A DNA stretch of 64,000 nucleotides from Caballeronia novacaledonica (GTDB lineage Bacteria; Pseudomonadota; Gammaproteobacteria; Burkholderiales; Burkholderiaceae). Shown here piece after piece: positions 33,063 through 41,710 of this stretch (the first letter of the stretch is position 1; each line of letters starts with the position of its first letter). The stretch is from NCBI RefSeq assembly GCF_900258035.1, contig NZ_OGTP01000002.1:372001-436000 (forward strand), given 5' to 3'. Under the pieces are notes generated by a model. That model was not told the origin of the DNA. It searched no databases and was given only the letters and a program-made list of their open reading frames with translations. The position numbers and the translations under genes were made by a program.

Positions 33063-34352
33063 TCACACGAATTTGCGCGCGTCCGCCGCGTCTTTCTTTT
33101 CCTCATCGACTTCGAGCGCGCGGTCCGGCCGCATCGTGAACGAGAGGATGATGCCGACGGCCATCAGGATCATCGATACGGTGAACGGCAGGTTCCAGTT
33201 GCCCGTTCGATCGATCAGCCAGCCGCCCACGACCGGGCTGATGATGGCCGCCAGCGCCGATCCGGAATTCATGATGCCGGACGCGGTGCCCGAGTGTTTC
33301 GGCGCGATGTCCATCGGCACGGACCACATCGGGCCGATCGTCATTTCGTTGAAGAAGAAGCCGGCCGAGAGACACACCGCCGCGAGCGTGATGGAGATGT
33401 CGGAGACCAGCATGATCGGCGCGAGCGACAGCAGCGTCAGCAGCATGCACACGCCCACCATCACGTTGCGCGCGAGGCGCACGTTGCCGCTCTTTCTCAG
33501 GATGCGGTCGGTGAGCGAGCCGCCGAGCCAGTCGCCGAGCACGCCGGCGAAGAACACCCCCGACGCGAACAGCGCCGACTTGCCGAGCTGCATGTGATAG
33601 CTATGCAGGAAGTATTGCGGAATCCAGCCAAGGAAGAGCCAAAGCACCCAGCCATAGCAGAAGTACACCGCCGTGACGGGCGCCATGCGGCCGAGCAGCG
33701 TGCGCCACGGCACCGGCGCGCGTTGTTTCACGCCCGAGTAGGACGCAAGCGTCGCGCATTCGGATTCCGTGATGCGCGGATGATCGCGCGGGTTGTCGCG
33801 GAAGTAGAAGACCCACGCCAGCGCCCACAGGAAACTGATGATCCCGGTGATGATGAACGCGCCGCGCCAGCTCGTCGCGACCATCAACCAGACGATGAGC
33901 GGCGGCGCGACGGCATTTCCGATGCGTGATGCTGCATGCGTAATACCTTGTGCAAAGCCGCGCTGGTCAGAGGGCATCCAGTTGGACATCGCGCGCGTCG
34001 CAGTCGGAAACGTCGCGCCTTCGCCGAGGCCGAGCAGCACGCGCGCCACGATCAGCGACGCGAAGCCGCCGGCGAGACCGGTCAGCACGGTGGCGCCAGC
34101 CCAGATGATCGCGCACAGCGTGAGCGTGCGGCGCGGCCCGAAGCGGTCGCCCACCCATCCGCCGATAATCTGGAATACAAGATACGGATACGCGAAGGCG
34201 GAAAACACAAAGCCCACCTGCGTGTGCGAGAGACCAAGCTCCGCGCCGAACTGGGCCGCCGCGGTGCTGACATTGACCCGGTCGATATAGGTGATGAAAT
34301 ACATCGCGCATAGCAGCAGCAAAACGCGCGTCGTGGCTCGACGGAACATCAT
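33063..34352 (-). CDS. MFS transporter (anion:cation symporter type)
   Basis: A 429-residue major facilitator protein with about 12 helices. The first helix ends YFITYIDRVNVSTAAAQFG, and GGWVGDRFGPRRTL is the family's loop 2-3 motif. The sequence style matches the ACS (tartrate/hexuronate/phthalate-type) subfamily, which takes up organic anions with protons. It is within a catabolic regulon and probably imports that pathway's substrate. Two ATGs lie in tandem (34352 and 34349) after AAGGAG; the second has the better spacing. Confidence 0.9.
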   Translation of the reverse strand: MMFRRATTRVLLLLCAMYFITYIDRVNVSTAAAQFGAELGLSHTQVGFVFSAFAYPYLVFQIIGGWVGDRFGPRRTLTLCAIIWAGATVLTGLAGGFASLIVARVLLGLGEGATFPTATRAMSNWMPSDQRGFAQGITHAASRIGNAVAPPLIVWLMVATSWRGAFIITGIISFLWALAWVFYFRDNPRDHPRITESECATLASYSGVKQRAPVPWRTLLGRMAPVTAVYFCYGWVLWLFLGWIPQYFLHSYHMQLGKSALFASGVFFAGVLGDWLGGSLTDRILRKSGNVRLARNVMVGVCMLLTLLSLAPIMLVSDISITLAAVCLSAGFFFNEMTIGPMWSVPMDIAPKHSGTASGIMNSGSALAAIISPVVGGWLIDRTGNWNLPFTVSMILMAVGIILSFTMRPDRALEVDEEKKDAADARKFV

Positions 34353-34602
34353 CGTCTCCTTGTTGGCCGCGTGCGTGCGCGACGCCTTCGGATCCCGAAA
34401 GGCGCCCTATGTCACGGCATGCGGAACTTCGCGTGGGTACGTCGGATGAGGAATGCGGCTCGAGATGAGGCCGCTTATTGCGTTCTGCGGTGCAGCTTGC
34501 GAATGCGTGGCTTACGCGGTGATGTCATCGCTCGTCTCCTGATCGCGGCTCGTCGCTGTCCGCTGTTTTGCTTCGGTGAATGAAACTTTCGTCCAGCCGT
34601 CG

Positions 34603-37600
34603 TCAATCGTTTGCATCGAGTGCCATCGCGAGCACGCGCGCGACATGCAGCGCTTCTCGTTGCGCGCCATCCGCGATCTGATGACGGCAACTCGTGCCGT
34701 CCGCCACGATCAGCGCATCGAGGGCCGCACGCACCGTCGGCAGCAGCGACAGCTCCGCCATCGCCTGCGATGCGGCGTAATGTTCCGCTTCATAACCGAA
34801 GCTGCCCGCCATGCCGCAGCACGACGACTCGATCGTCTTTACGTCGAGGCCTGGAATCCAGCCGAGCACTTTTTCGATGGGGCGCACGGCATCGAATGCC
34901 TTCTGATGACAATGGCCATGCAGCAAAGCCTTCTGTCGATCCAGCGCATTCAGCTTCAGTCGCAGGCGCCCTGCCGCCTCTTCGCGCACGAGAAACTCCT
35001 CGAATAGAAACGAAGCACGTGCGAGGTCGCGAGCGCTGTCGCCGTAACCGTAGCCGAGAAACTCGTCGCGCAACGACAGCAGGCATGACGGCTCCAGTCC
35101 GACGATCGCCACGCCACGCTCGACGTAAGGCATGAGCGCATCGAGCGCGCGGCGCGCTTCGGCCTTCGCTTCATCGACGAGACCGGCCGAGAGGAACGTG
35201 CGTCCGCAACACAAGGGCCGCTCGCCCGCCTTGACGTTCAGATGAACCGTATAGCCGGCCGCTTCGAGCACGCGCTTTGCGGCGCGCGCGTTCTCGGGCT
35301 CCATGTAGTTGTTGAAGGTATCGACGAAGAGCAGGACTTCATTAGTTGCGGATGCAACTTGTTTGCGGGCGGCATCGGCGAGAAAGGGTTTCGCGAAGCG
35401 CGGAAACGTCCGCTGCGGCGCGAGGCCGAGCTTCGACTTGAGCCAGCGTGCAATGCCCGGCATGTTCGCTTCGAGCGCGTTCGACAGCGCCGGCACGCGG
35501 CTCGCATAAGGCGCATAGCGCGGCAGGAACGCGATCAATCGTTCGCGCAACGGCACGCCATGTCGCTCGGTCCAGGCGGCGCGCGCCTCGATCTTGATGC
35601 GCGCCATGTCCACGCCCGTCGGGCAATCGCGCTTGCAACCCTTGCATGAAACGCACAGGTCGAGCACATCCTTCACGTCCTGACTCGCGAGACCGTCATC
35701 GCCCAACTGTCCCGACAGCGCGAGCCGCAACGTGTTGGCGCGGCCGCGTGTGAGATGCTGCTCGTCCTTCGTGATGCGATAACTCGGACACATCGTGCCC
35801 GCATCGAACTTGCGGCAATGGCCGTTGTTGTTGCACATCTCGACCGCCTTCGCGAGTCCGCCCGACAGATCGCCGCCCGATCCCGCCGCACCCTCTTCTC
35901 CTGTCGACGGATCGCGCGTCACGTTCCATGCGGACCAGTCGAGCCGCGGCGTCATCGCGCGCTCACGATAAGACGGTGGAAAGCGGAAGTTGCGCGCATC
36001 GTCCATCTTCGGCGGAGCGACGATGCGATCCGGACTCAAACGATTCTCCGGATCGAAGAGCTGCTTGATGTCGCGAAAGGCCGTGTTGATGCGCGGGCCA
36101 TACTGCCATGCGACCCATTCGCCACGGCACAAGCCATCGCCGTGTTCGCCCGAGAAGGCGCCCTTGTATTCGCGCACCATCGCCGCCGCTTCTTCCGCGA
36201 TCGCCCGCATCTTGATGGCTCCGTCACGGCGCATGTCGAGAATCGGCCGCACATGCAGCGTGCCGACGCTCGCGTGCGCGTACCACGTACCCTCGGTTCC
36301 GTGCTGCCTGAAGACTTCGGTCAGCCGGCTCGTGTACTCCGCGAGATGTTCGAGCGGCACCGCACAATCCTCGATGAAGGACACCGGCTTGCCATCGCCC
36401 TTCATGCTCATCATGATGTTCAGGCCCGCCTTGCGCACCTCCCACAGCGCCTTTTGCGGACCGGCATCGGGCATCTGAACGACGGAGCCGAGCAAGCCGA
36501 GATCGCTCATCAACTCGACGAGTTGCGCGAGCTTCGCGACTTGCACATCGCGATCCGCGCCCGCGAACTCGACGAGCAGGATCGCTTGCGGTTCGCCGGC
36601 CAACGCCTGTTCGATGACAGGGCGGAACGCGGGATTCGACATCGCGAGATCGATCATCGTGCGATCGACGAGTTCCACCGCGACCGGTCCGAGCTTGACG
36701 ATGTGCTGCGTCATCTCCATCGCATCGTAGAAGCTCGGGAAGTTCACCACGCCGAGCGTCTTGTGCGCAGGCAGCGGCGCAAGCTTCAACGTCAACTGGC
36801 GGCTGAACGCAAGCGTGCCTTCCGAGCCCACCAGCAGATTCGCGAGATTCGGCTCGCCGTCATTGCTGAAAGCGAGCGGGCTCTGGCAATCGAAGAGATC
36901 GAGGTTGTAACCCGCCACGCGTCGCAGCACCTTGGGGATGCGCTCGCGCATTTCGTGCTGCTCGCGCAACGCGATGCCACGCACACCATCGACGAGCGCG
37001 CGCGTACGTGCATCGTTCGTCATGGTCGAGAGCTTGCCGAAGCGCGCTTCGTGACCGTCGGCGAGGATCGTATCGATCGCGTCGACGTTATGCACCATGA
37101 TCCCGTATTCCATCGAGCGCGAGCCGCACGAATTGTTGCCCGCCATGCCGCCGATCGTGCATTGCGCGCTCGTCGATACATCCACCGGAAACCACAGGCC
37201 GTGCGGCTTGAGCCACGCATTCAGATGATCGAGCACGACGCCCGGTTCGACCGTGACCGTGCGCGCATCTTTATCGAAATGAACGATGTTGTTGAGCCAC
37301 TTCGTTGTATCGATGACGAGCGCCTCGCCAACCGTCTGCCCGCATTGGCTCGTGCCGGCGCCGCGTGCGAGCACGCTCGCGTGGCTCTCGCGAGCGATCT
37401 GCAATGCGAGGCGCAAATCCTCCTGATCCTTCGGCACGACGACGCCGAGGGGCATGATCTGATAGATCGACGCATCGGTGGCGTAGCGCCCGCGCGACGC
37501 GCGATCGAACAGCACATCGCCTTTCAGTTCGCGTTGCAGTCGCGCCTGCAGCGGCGTCGGCGTGGACCCGGGCCGCGCACGCGCGGAAGCGGGCATCAGA

Positions 37601-37641
37601 TGGATCGGCTTGACGAGACGGTCTGTGGGGGAATTGAGCAT
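34603..37641 (-). CDS. FAD/Fe-S D-2-hydroxyacid dehydrogenase, YdiJ-like
   Basis: A 1012-residue fusion. FAD-linked oxidase domains come first (LARGAGTSQCGQTVGEALVID and GGMAGNNSCGSRSMEYG bind FAD), with the oxidase C-terminal domain ending near residue 560. A ferredoxin-type region follows, with cysteines in CNNNGHCRKFDAGTMCPS and CVSCKGCKRDCP. The last part has two CCG cysteine motifs (PLCCGRTF, SSCCGMAGS). Order and length match E. coli YdiJ (about 1018 residues) and resemble a GlcD-GlcF fusion. It should oxidise a D-2-hydroxyacid (2-hydroxyglutarate, lactate or glycolate type) and pass electrons to the quinone pool. It lies between the aminotransferase and the MFS genes. Confidence 0.88.
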   Translation of the reverse strand: MLNSPTDRLVKPIHLMPASARARPGSTPTPLQARLQRELKGDVLFDRASRGRYATDASIYQIMPLGVVVPKDQEDLRLALQIARESHASVLARGAGTSQCGQTVGEALVIDTTKWLNNIVHFDKDARTVTVEPGVVLDHLNAWLKPHGLWFPVDVSTSAQCTIGGMAGNNSCGSRSMEYGIMVHNVDAIDTILADGHEARFGKLSTMTNDARTRALVDGVRGIALREQHEMRERIPKVLRRVAGYNLDLFDCQSPLAFSNDGEPNLANLLVGSEGTLAFSRQLTLKLAPLPAHKTLGVVNFPSFYDAMEMTQHIVKLGPVAVELVDRTMIDLAMSNPAFRPVIEQALAGEPQAILLVEFAGADRDVQVAKLAQLVELMSDLGLLGSVVQMPDAGPQKALWEVRKAGLNIMMSMKGDGKPVSFIEDCAVPLEHLAEYTSRLTEVFRQHGTEGTWYAHASVGTLHVRPILDMRRDGAIKMRAIAEEAAAMVREYKGAFSGEHGDGLCRGEWVAWQYGPRINTAFRDIKQLFDPENRLSPDRIVAPPKMDDARNFRFPPSYRERAMTPRLDWSAWNVTRDPSTGEEGAAGSGGDLSGGLAKAVEMCNNNGHCRKFDAGTMCPSYRITKDEQHLTRGRANTLRLALSGQLGDDGLASQDVKDVLDLCVSCKGCKRDCPTGVDMARIKIEARAAWTERHGVPLRERLIAFLPRYAPYASRVPALSNALEANMPGIARWLKSKLGLAPQRTFPRFAKPFLADAARKQVASATNEVLLFVDTFNNYMEPENARAAKRVLEAAGYTVHLNVKAGERPLCCGRTFLSAGLVDEAKAEARRALDALMPYVERGVAIVGLEPSCLLSLRDEFLGYGYGDSARDLARASFLFEEFLVREEAAGRLRLKLNALDRQKALLHGHCHQKAFDAVRPIEKVLGWIPGLDVKTIESSCCGMAGSFGYEAEHYAASQAMAELSLLPTVRAALDALIVADGTSCRHQIADGAQREALHVARVLAMALDAND

Positions 37642-37685
37642 CGTCGCTGTCGGTGAGTGCCAGAGCGCTGTGCGGTTCGTGGCCT

Positions 37686-37713
37686 TATGAATGCGTTATG
37701 CGAAATGCAATTC
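37686..37713. repeat. Dispersed GCATGCAAA repeat, site 7
   Basis: GAATGCGTTATGC followed by GAAATGCAATTC forms a loose palindrome. It lies in the 98-bp gap between the aminotransferase and the FAD/Fe-S dehydrogenase genes. Confidence 0.45.
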
Positions 37714-37739
37714 GACGGGAGGCAAACCCTCGATGCGGC

Positions 37740-38939
37740 CTATAGCCGCGCCGGGCGCGTCAAATAGTCCATCGCCGCCGCGACACCGCTGCCCTTCAGT
37801 TCGATGCCCGCGAGCCTCAATCCCATCTCGCAGCCGCTGAGCGCGGCCATCAGCGTGAGATCGTTGCAATCGCCAAGATGGCCGATGCGGAACATGCGCC
37901 CCTTCAACTTGCCCAGGCCCGTGCCGAGCGACATATCGAAGTGCTCGTAGATGAGCTTGCGCACCGCATCGGCATCGACGCCTTCGGGCGTCATCACGCC
38001 CGTGAGCACCGGCGAATACACGGCTGGATCGGCACATTGAATCTCGAGCCCCCATGCCGTGACGGCCGCGCGGCATGCGGCCGCGAGCCGTTGATGGCGA
38101 ATGAACACGTTGTCGAGCCCTTCGCCGAGAATCATGTCGAGCGCTTCCGAGAGCCCGTACAGCAGGTTCGTGTTCGGCGTGTACGGCCAATAGCCCTGCT
38201 TGTTCATCTCGATGATCTCGTTCCACTCCCAGAACGCGCGCGGCAGCGTGGCGCGTTTCGACACCTCGCGCGCCTTCTCCGACACCGCGTTGAAGCTGAT
38301 TCCCGGCGGCAGCATCAAGCCTTTTTGCGAGCCGGAGACCGTCACGTCCACGCCCCATTCGTCGTGGCGGTAATCCGCCGATGCAAGACCCGAGATCGTG
38401 TCGACCAGCAGCAGCGCGGGATGCTTCGCGGCATCGATGGCGCGTCGCACCGCGGCGATATCGGATGTCACGCCCGTCGACGTTTCGTTATGCACGACAC
38501 AAACGGCCTTGATTGCATTTTGCATGTCGTCGCGCAAACGCTTTTCGATCATGTCGGCCTGCACGCCGCGCCGCCAGCCTTCGATACCTGGCAAACCCAG
38601 AAATTCCGGTTTGAGCCCGAGGTTCTCGGCCATCTTCTTCCATAACGTTGCGAAGTGGCCCGTCTCGTACATCAGCACCGTGTCGCCGGGACTCAGCGTA
38701 TTGCACAACGCCGCTTCCCACGCGCCCGTGCCGGATGCCGGATAGATCACCACCGGCTGGTTCGTCTTGAAGATCTTCTTGATGCCGTCGAGCACTTTCA
38801 GCCCCAGCGCGCCGAACTCCGGGCCGCGATGATCGATCGTCGGATAGCTCATTGCACGCAGAATGCGATCCGGTACCGGACTCGGCCCCGGAATCTGCAG
38901 GAAGTGACGACCAGCAGGATGGAAATCGAGCTTTGGCAT
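37740..38939 (-). CDS. Class V aminotransferase (serine/alanine-glyoxylate type)
   Basis: A 399-residue fold-type I PLP enzyme. IPGPSPVPDRILRAMSYPTIDHRG at the N terminus (24 residues, family opening) is the alanine/serine-glyoxylate aminotransferase signature region, and the PLP lysine is in SGSQKGLMLPPG. The family moves amino groups between serine, alanine or aspartate and glyoxylate. It is the first gene of the minus-strand catabolic set and divergent from the GntR regulator. A longer in-frame ORF start upstream reads through a repeat; ATG 38939, preceded by GAGGA, is preferred. Confidence 0.88.
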   Translation of the reverse strand: MPKLDFHPAGRHFLQIPGPSPVPDRILRAMSYPTIDHRGPEFGALGLKVLDGIKKIFKTNQPVVIYPASGTGAWEAALCNTLSPGDTVLMYETGHFATLWKKMAENLGLKPEFLGLPGIEGWRRGVQADMIEKRLRDDMQNAIKAVCVVHNETSTGVTSDIAAVRRAIDAAKHPALLLVDTISGLASADYRHDEWGVDVTVSGSQKGLMLPPGISFNAVSEKAREVSKRATLPRAFWEWNEIIEMNKQGYWPYTPNTNLLYGLSEALDMILGEGLDNVFIRHQRLAAACRAAVTAWGLEIQCADPAVYSPVLTGVMTPEGVDADAVRKLIYEHFDMSLGTGLGKLKGRMFRIGHLGDCNDLTLMAALSGCEMGLRLAGIELKGSGVAAAMDYLTRPARL

Positions 38940-38953
38940 GAGTCCGCGTCCTC

Positions 38954-38985
38954 TTAAATGTAATTTTGCATGCAAAATACAATAA
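38954..38985. repeat. Dispersed GCATGCAAA repeat, site 8 (perfect palindrome)
   Basis: ATTTTGCATGCAAAAT (38963-38978) is a perfect 16-bp palindrome, the cleanest copy of the repeat core. It lies 24 bp upstream of the aminotransferase start, inside the divergent promoter region, so it could also be an operator. Confidence 0.65.
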
Positions 38986-39015
38986 CGCGGCGATCGACGC
39001 ACGTAAAGGAATTCA

Positions 39016-39072
39016 TAGGCCGAACGGCCTAGGGATAACCCGCTGGCGGTTTTTTCCGCTAGCGCCGGGTTA
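39016..39072. promoter_or_regulatory. Palindromes in the aminotransferase/GntR divergent promoter
   Basis: TAGGCC-GAAC-GGCCTA (39016-39031) is a perfect inverted repeat. A second, imperfect one pairs AACCCGCTGGCGG (from 39038) with CCGCTAGCGCCGGGTT (to 39072) across a T-run. Either may be bound by the adjacent GntR regulator; the T-run version also looks like a leader hairpin. Confidence 0.45.
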
Positions 39073-39103
39073 AAATTGCCGCAAATGAAATTAGAGGTAT
39101 TGA

Positions 39104-39859
39104 ATGCAAAATCCCGATTTACCTGAGATGCACATGTCCTCCTCGCTACCGAAGGTCGAGCGGCTGCGTCTGCACGACACCGTGGTCGATCATTTGCGCG
39201 GCTTCATCGTCGAGGGCTTGCTGGCGCCGGGCGTGAAGCTCAACGAACGCAAGCTATGCGAGACGCTGGGCATTTCCCGCACGCCGCTTCGCGAAGCGTT
39301 GAAAGTGCTGGCCGCCGAGGGCCTGATCGAGATTTCGCCGAATCGGGGCGCGTCGGTTTCGCAGATGAGCGAGTTCGAGATACGCGAGATGTTCGAGTTG
39401 ATGAGCGGGCTTGAAGCGTTTTCGGGCGAACTGGCGTGCGAGCGGATCACACCGCTCGAGATCGCGGAGATCAAGGCGCTGCATTACGCGATGCTCGCGT
39501 GCCGCGCGCAAAACGATCTCTCCGGCTACTACAGCCGTAACCAGGCCATTCACGACAAGATCAACGAAGCCGCGCGCAACACGGCCTTGCGCCAGACCTA
39601 TGTGTCGATCAACCGGCGTTTGATGGCGCTGCGTTTTCGCTCGAATTTCCAGACGCCGAAATGGGATAGCGCCATTCGCGATCACGAGGAGATGATCGAG
39701 GCGCTCGAGACGCGCGACGGGAGGCGCATGGGCGATATCCTGCGCAAGCATTTGCTGTCGAAGCGCGATGCGGTGCTCGCGGAGCGCACGTTGACGACAG
39801 TGAAGCCCGCAACGCAGAAAAAGCGCGCGACGGACAAGTCGACGTCGGATGAGCGCTAG
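39104..39859 (+). CDS. GntR-family (FadR/FCD type) transcriptional regulator
   Basis: A 251-residue regulator. The winged-helix domain includes VDHLRGFIVEGLLAPGVKLNE and LCETLGISRTPLREALKVLAAEGLIE. It is followed by an all-helical FCD ligand-binding domain containing YSRNQAIHDKINEAARN and DHEEMIEALETRD, with the histidines that usually bind a metal ion. It is divergent from the six-gene catabolic set and probably controls it, with a carboxylate of that pathway as inducer. The start at 39104 follows AGAGG at a good distance; the first codons come from a repeat-like GAATGCAAAAT. Confidence 0.9.
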   Translation: MQNPDLPEMHMSSSLPKVERLRLHDTVVDHLRGFIVEGLLAPGVKLNERKLCETLGISRTPLREALKVLAAEGLIEISPNRGASVSQMSEFEIREMFELMSGLEAFSGELACERITPLEIAEIKALHYAMLACRAQNDLSGYYSRNQAIHDKINEAARNTALRQTYVSINRRLMALRFRSNFQTPKWDSAIRDHEEMIEALETRDGRRMGDILRKHLLSKRDAVLAERTLTTVKPATQKKRATDKSTSDER

Positions 39860-39942
39860 CGAATAGAACGGCCGCGCGATTCCTCGGAAGGTAGGGCACG
39901 GTGCCGGCCAACGGCCGTCCGAGCCTTCAGGCGGGGGAGACA

Positions 39943-40305
39943 ATGACCAGAACTCGAGGAGCAGGCATCGCGCTCGGCGCGGTGCTCGTCGTCACGGGCT
40001 TTACCTTCTATCACTCATCGGACTTCGACACCGCGCAGGCCGCAATGGACCGCGAGACCGTCGACTGCCTCACACGCGGACTCACGCGCGACGAGAAAGT
40101 CCGCATCGCCCAACTCACCGCGGGGCACGACCGCGAAGGGCTCCGCCCCATTTACAGCGATGTTCTCGCGCGTTGCGTGGTGCGTTCCGATCAATGGGAT
40201 CGTCGTCCGCAACTCGTCACGAGCGCGCAACAGGCTCTTTCCCAGGATCCCGAATTCAGGCAGTTGCTCAACGCGAGCACGATAGAGCTGGCGCAGCGCC
40301 CCTGA
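39943..40305 (+). CDS. Small exported/anchored protein of unknown function
   Basis: A 120-residue protein with GGGGGAG upstream of its ATG. Residues 6-22 (GAGIALGAVLVVTGFTF) form a signal anchor; the rest is a soluble domain with two cysteines (C42 and C77). I do not recognise it. It runs convergently toward the next small gene. Confidence 0.6.
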   Translation: MTRTRGAGIALGAVLVVTGFTFYHSSDFDTAQAAMDRETVDCLTRGLTRDEKVRIAQLTAGHDREGLRPIYSDVLARCVVRSDQWDRRPQLVTSAQQALSQDPEFRQLLNASTIELAQRP

Positions 40306-40320
40306 TCCGGCGCGCATCGA

Positions 40321-40488
40321 TCACGCCGTCAGTCCGCTGCCTGCGCCGATTCGAACCTCGGCGCGCGTGCTCGCCGCATGCGCGCTCAGCACGGCGATTT
40401 CATGCTGCGTGTAACGCTTGACCGGCGCGATGGCCGCGAGCGCGGCGGTGATGACGATGGCGGCGATGCTGATCGAGAAGGCGTTCAT
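40321..40488 (-). CDS. Small single-pass membrane protein
   Basis: A 55-residue protein starting at 40488, with AAGGAG (40495-40500) 6 bases upstream. Residues 3-24 (AFSISIAAIVITAALAAIAP) form one transmembrane helix or an uncleaved signal; the remainder is short and polar. The ribosome binding site is the main reason to accept it. Unknown function. Confidence 0.55.
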   Translation of the reverse strand: MNAFSISIAAIVITAALAAIAPVKRYTQHEIAVLSAHAASTRAEVRIGAGSGLTA

Positions 40489-40618
40489 GTTCGGCTCCTT
40501 TGAGTGGCTGATTTCGATGAATCGTTGCTGTCGATGTGAGGCATTGTCTTCGTCCAAAGTTAGCGAGGAATGAGCATCGCCACGGGGCGATCATTCAGGC
40601 CGCCGGGGTAAGATCGGC

Positions 40619-40667
40619 ATGCAATCGACCATCGCGCAAACGGCATTCAATATGCATTCGACCATCG
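40619..40667. repeat. Dispersed GCATGCAAA repeat, site 9
   Basis: ATGCAATCGACCATCG (40619) and ATGCATTCGACCATCG (40652) differ at one base and lie exactly 33 bp apart, with GCATTCAATATGC (40643) just before the second. The unit overlaps the start of the glycosylase gene and aligns with site 3. Confidence 0.68.
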
Positions 40668-41575
40668 ACATATCCACCGCCACGCTCGAGCTGGCGTTCA
40701 AGCGGCCGTTCGACTGGACGCGCATGCTGAAATTCATCGCCGGGCGCGCGTCCGCAGGCGTCGAGTCGGTCGAGGATGGCGTGTACCGGCGCGCGATCGA
40801 ATGGCAAGGCGATGACGGCACCGTCGAAGTCAGGCGGCACGAGAGCAGGCATCGGCTCGTCGTGAATGTCGAGGGCGCGGTCGCGCGCCACGCCGACGCG
40901 CTCGCCGCGCCGCTCGCGCGCATGTTCGATCTGCATGCCGATCCACGCGAAATCGCCCGTTGTCTCGGCGATGACCCGGTGCTTGCGCCGCTTGTCGCGG
41001 CCGCGCCCGGCCTGCGCGTGCCCGGCGCGTGGTCAGGCTTCGAACTCGTGGTTCGGACGATCGTCGGACAGCAGGTGAGCGTGAAAGGCGCGTCGACGAT
41101 CACGAACCGCATCGTGCAGCGCGCGGGAAAGAGAATCGCGGGCCATCCGCACGAAGGCACCGCGTGGCGCTTTCCCACGCCCGCCGAGCTCGCCGCCGCC
41201 GATCTGGACAAGATCGGCATGCCTACGAAGCGCATCGAGACCGTGCAACGCTTCGCCGAGGCGGTGGCGACGGGCGCGCTGCCGCTCGACGAACCGGGCG
41301 CCGACATCGAACTCCTGAAACGGGACATGCTTGCGATGCCGGGCATCGGGCCGTGGACCGTCGGCTATGTCGCGATGCGTGCGCTACGCGATCCCGACGC
41401 ATGGCCGGACGCCGATCTCGTTCTCATGCAGGCGATCGCGCGGCGCGATCCGTCGCTTGCGAAGCCCGCCCAGCAGCGGGCGCGCACCGAACGCTGGCGT
41501 CCGTGGCGCGCCTATGCGGCGATGCACCTGTGGAACGGCGTGGCGATGGAAACGGGACTTGCGCGCGGCGGCTGA
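40619..41575 (+). CDS. DNA-3-methyladenine glycosylase II (AlkA-like)
   Basis: A 318-residue base-excision repair glycosylase. The AlkA N-terminal domain is followed by the helix-hairpin-helix core, MLAMPGIGPWTVGYVAMRAL, then the catalytic aspartate in DAWPDADL. The segment WSGFELVVRTIVGQQVSVKGA is the family's signature helix. It removes alkylated purines. It lacks an Ada-type regulatory domain. The first codons (40619 or 40652) are both formed by the dispersed repeat, giving an N-terminal 11-residue near-repeat (MQSTIA.., MHSTID..). ATG 40652 may be the older start. Confidence 0.88.
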   Translation: MQSTIAQTAFNMHSTIDISTATLELAFKRPFDWTRMLKFIAGRASAGVESVEDGVYRRAIEWQGDDGTVEVRRHESRHRLVVNVEGAVARHADALAAPLARMFDLHADPREIARCLGDDPVLAPLVAAAPGLRVPGAWSGFELVVRTIVGQQVSVKGASTITNRIVQRAGKRIAGHPHEGTAWRFPTPAELAAADLDKIGMPTKRIETVQRFAEAVATGALPLDEPGADIELLKRDMLAMPGIGPWTVGYVAMRALRDPDAWPDADLVLMQAIARRDPSLAKPAQQRARTERWRPWRAYAAMHLWNGVAMETGLARGG

Positions 41576-41577
41576 TC

Positions 41578-41633
41578 TTGCATGCAGTTGGCCGCGATTG
41601 CATCTTGCGTGCGAAACGCTGCATGCAAAATCC
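41578..41633. repeat. Dispersed GCATGCAAA repeat, site 10
   Basis: TTGCATGCAG (41578), TTGCATCTTGCGTGCG (41598) and TGCATGCAAAATCCC (41620) form a cluster of three units about 20 bp apart. It directly follows the glycosylase stop codon. Confidence 0.55.
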
Positions 41634-41710
41634 CATCTTCTCTCGTCTGAAAAATAGACTAAGCTGCTTCGAGATACCCCGCGCCGACGAAACGCCATCG
41701 GGAGACGCTC

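Noticed and set aside
35755..37656. Plus-strand open frame of 633 codons
   Set aside because: Antisense to the FAD/Fe-S dehydrogenase, which has clear domains and motifs.
29706..38939. Complete beta-hydroxyaspartate cycle
   Set aside because: A DSD1-type enzyme and a glyoxylate-type aminotransferase are present, but the hydroxyaspartate dehydratase and iminosuccinate reductase are not.
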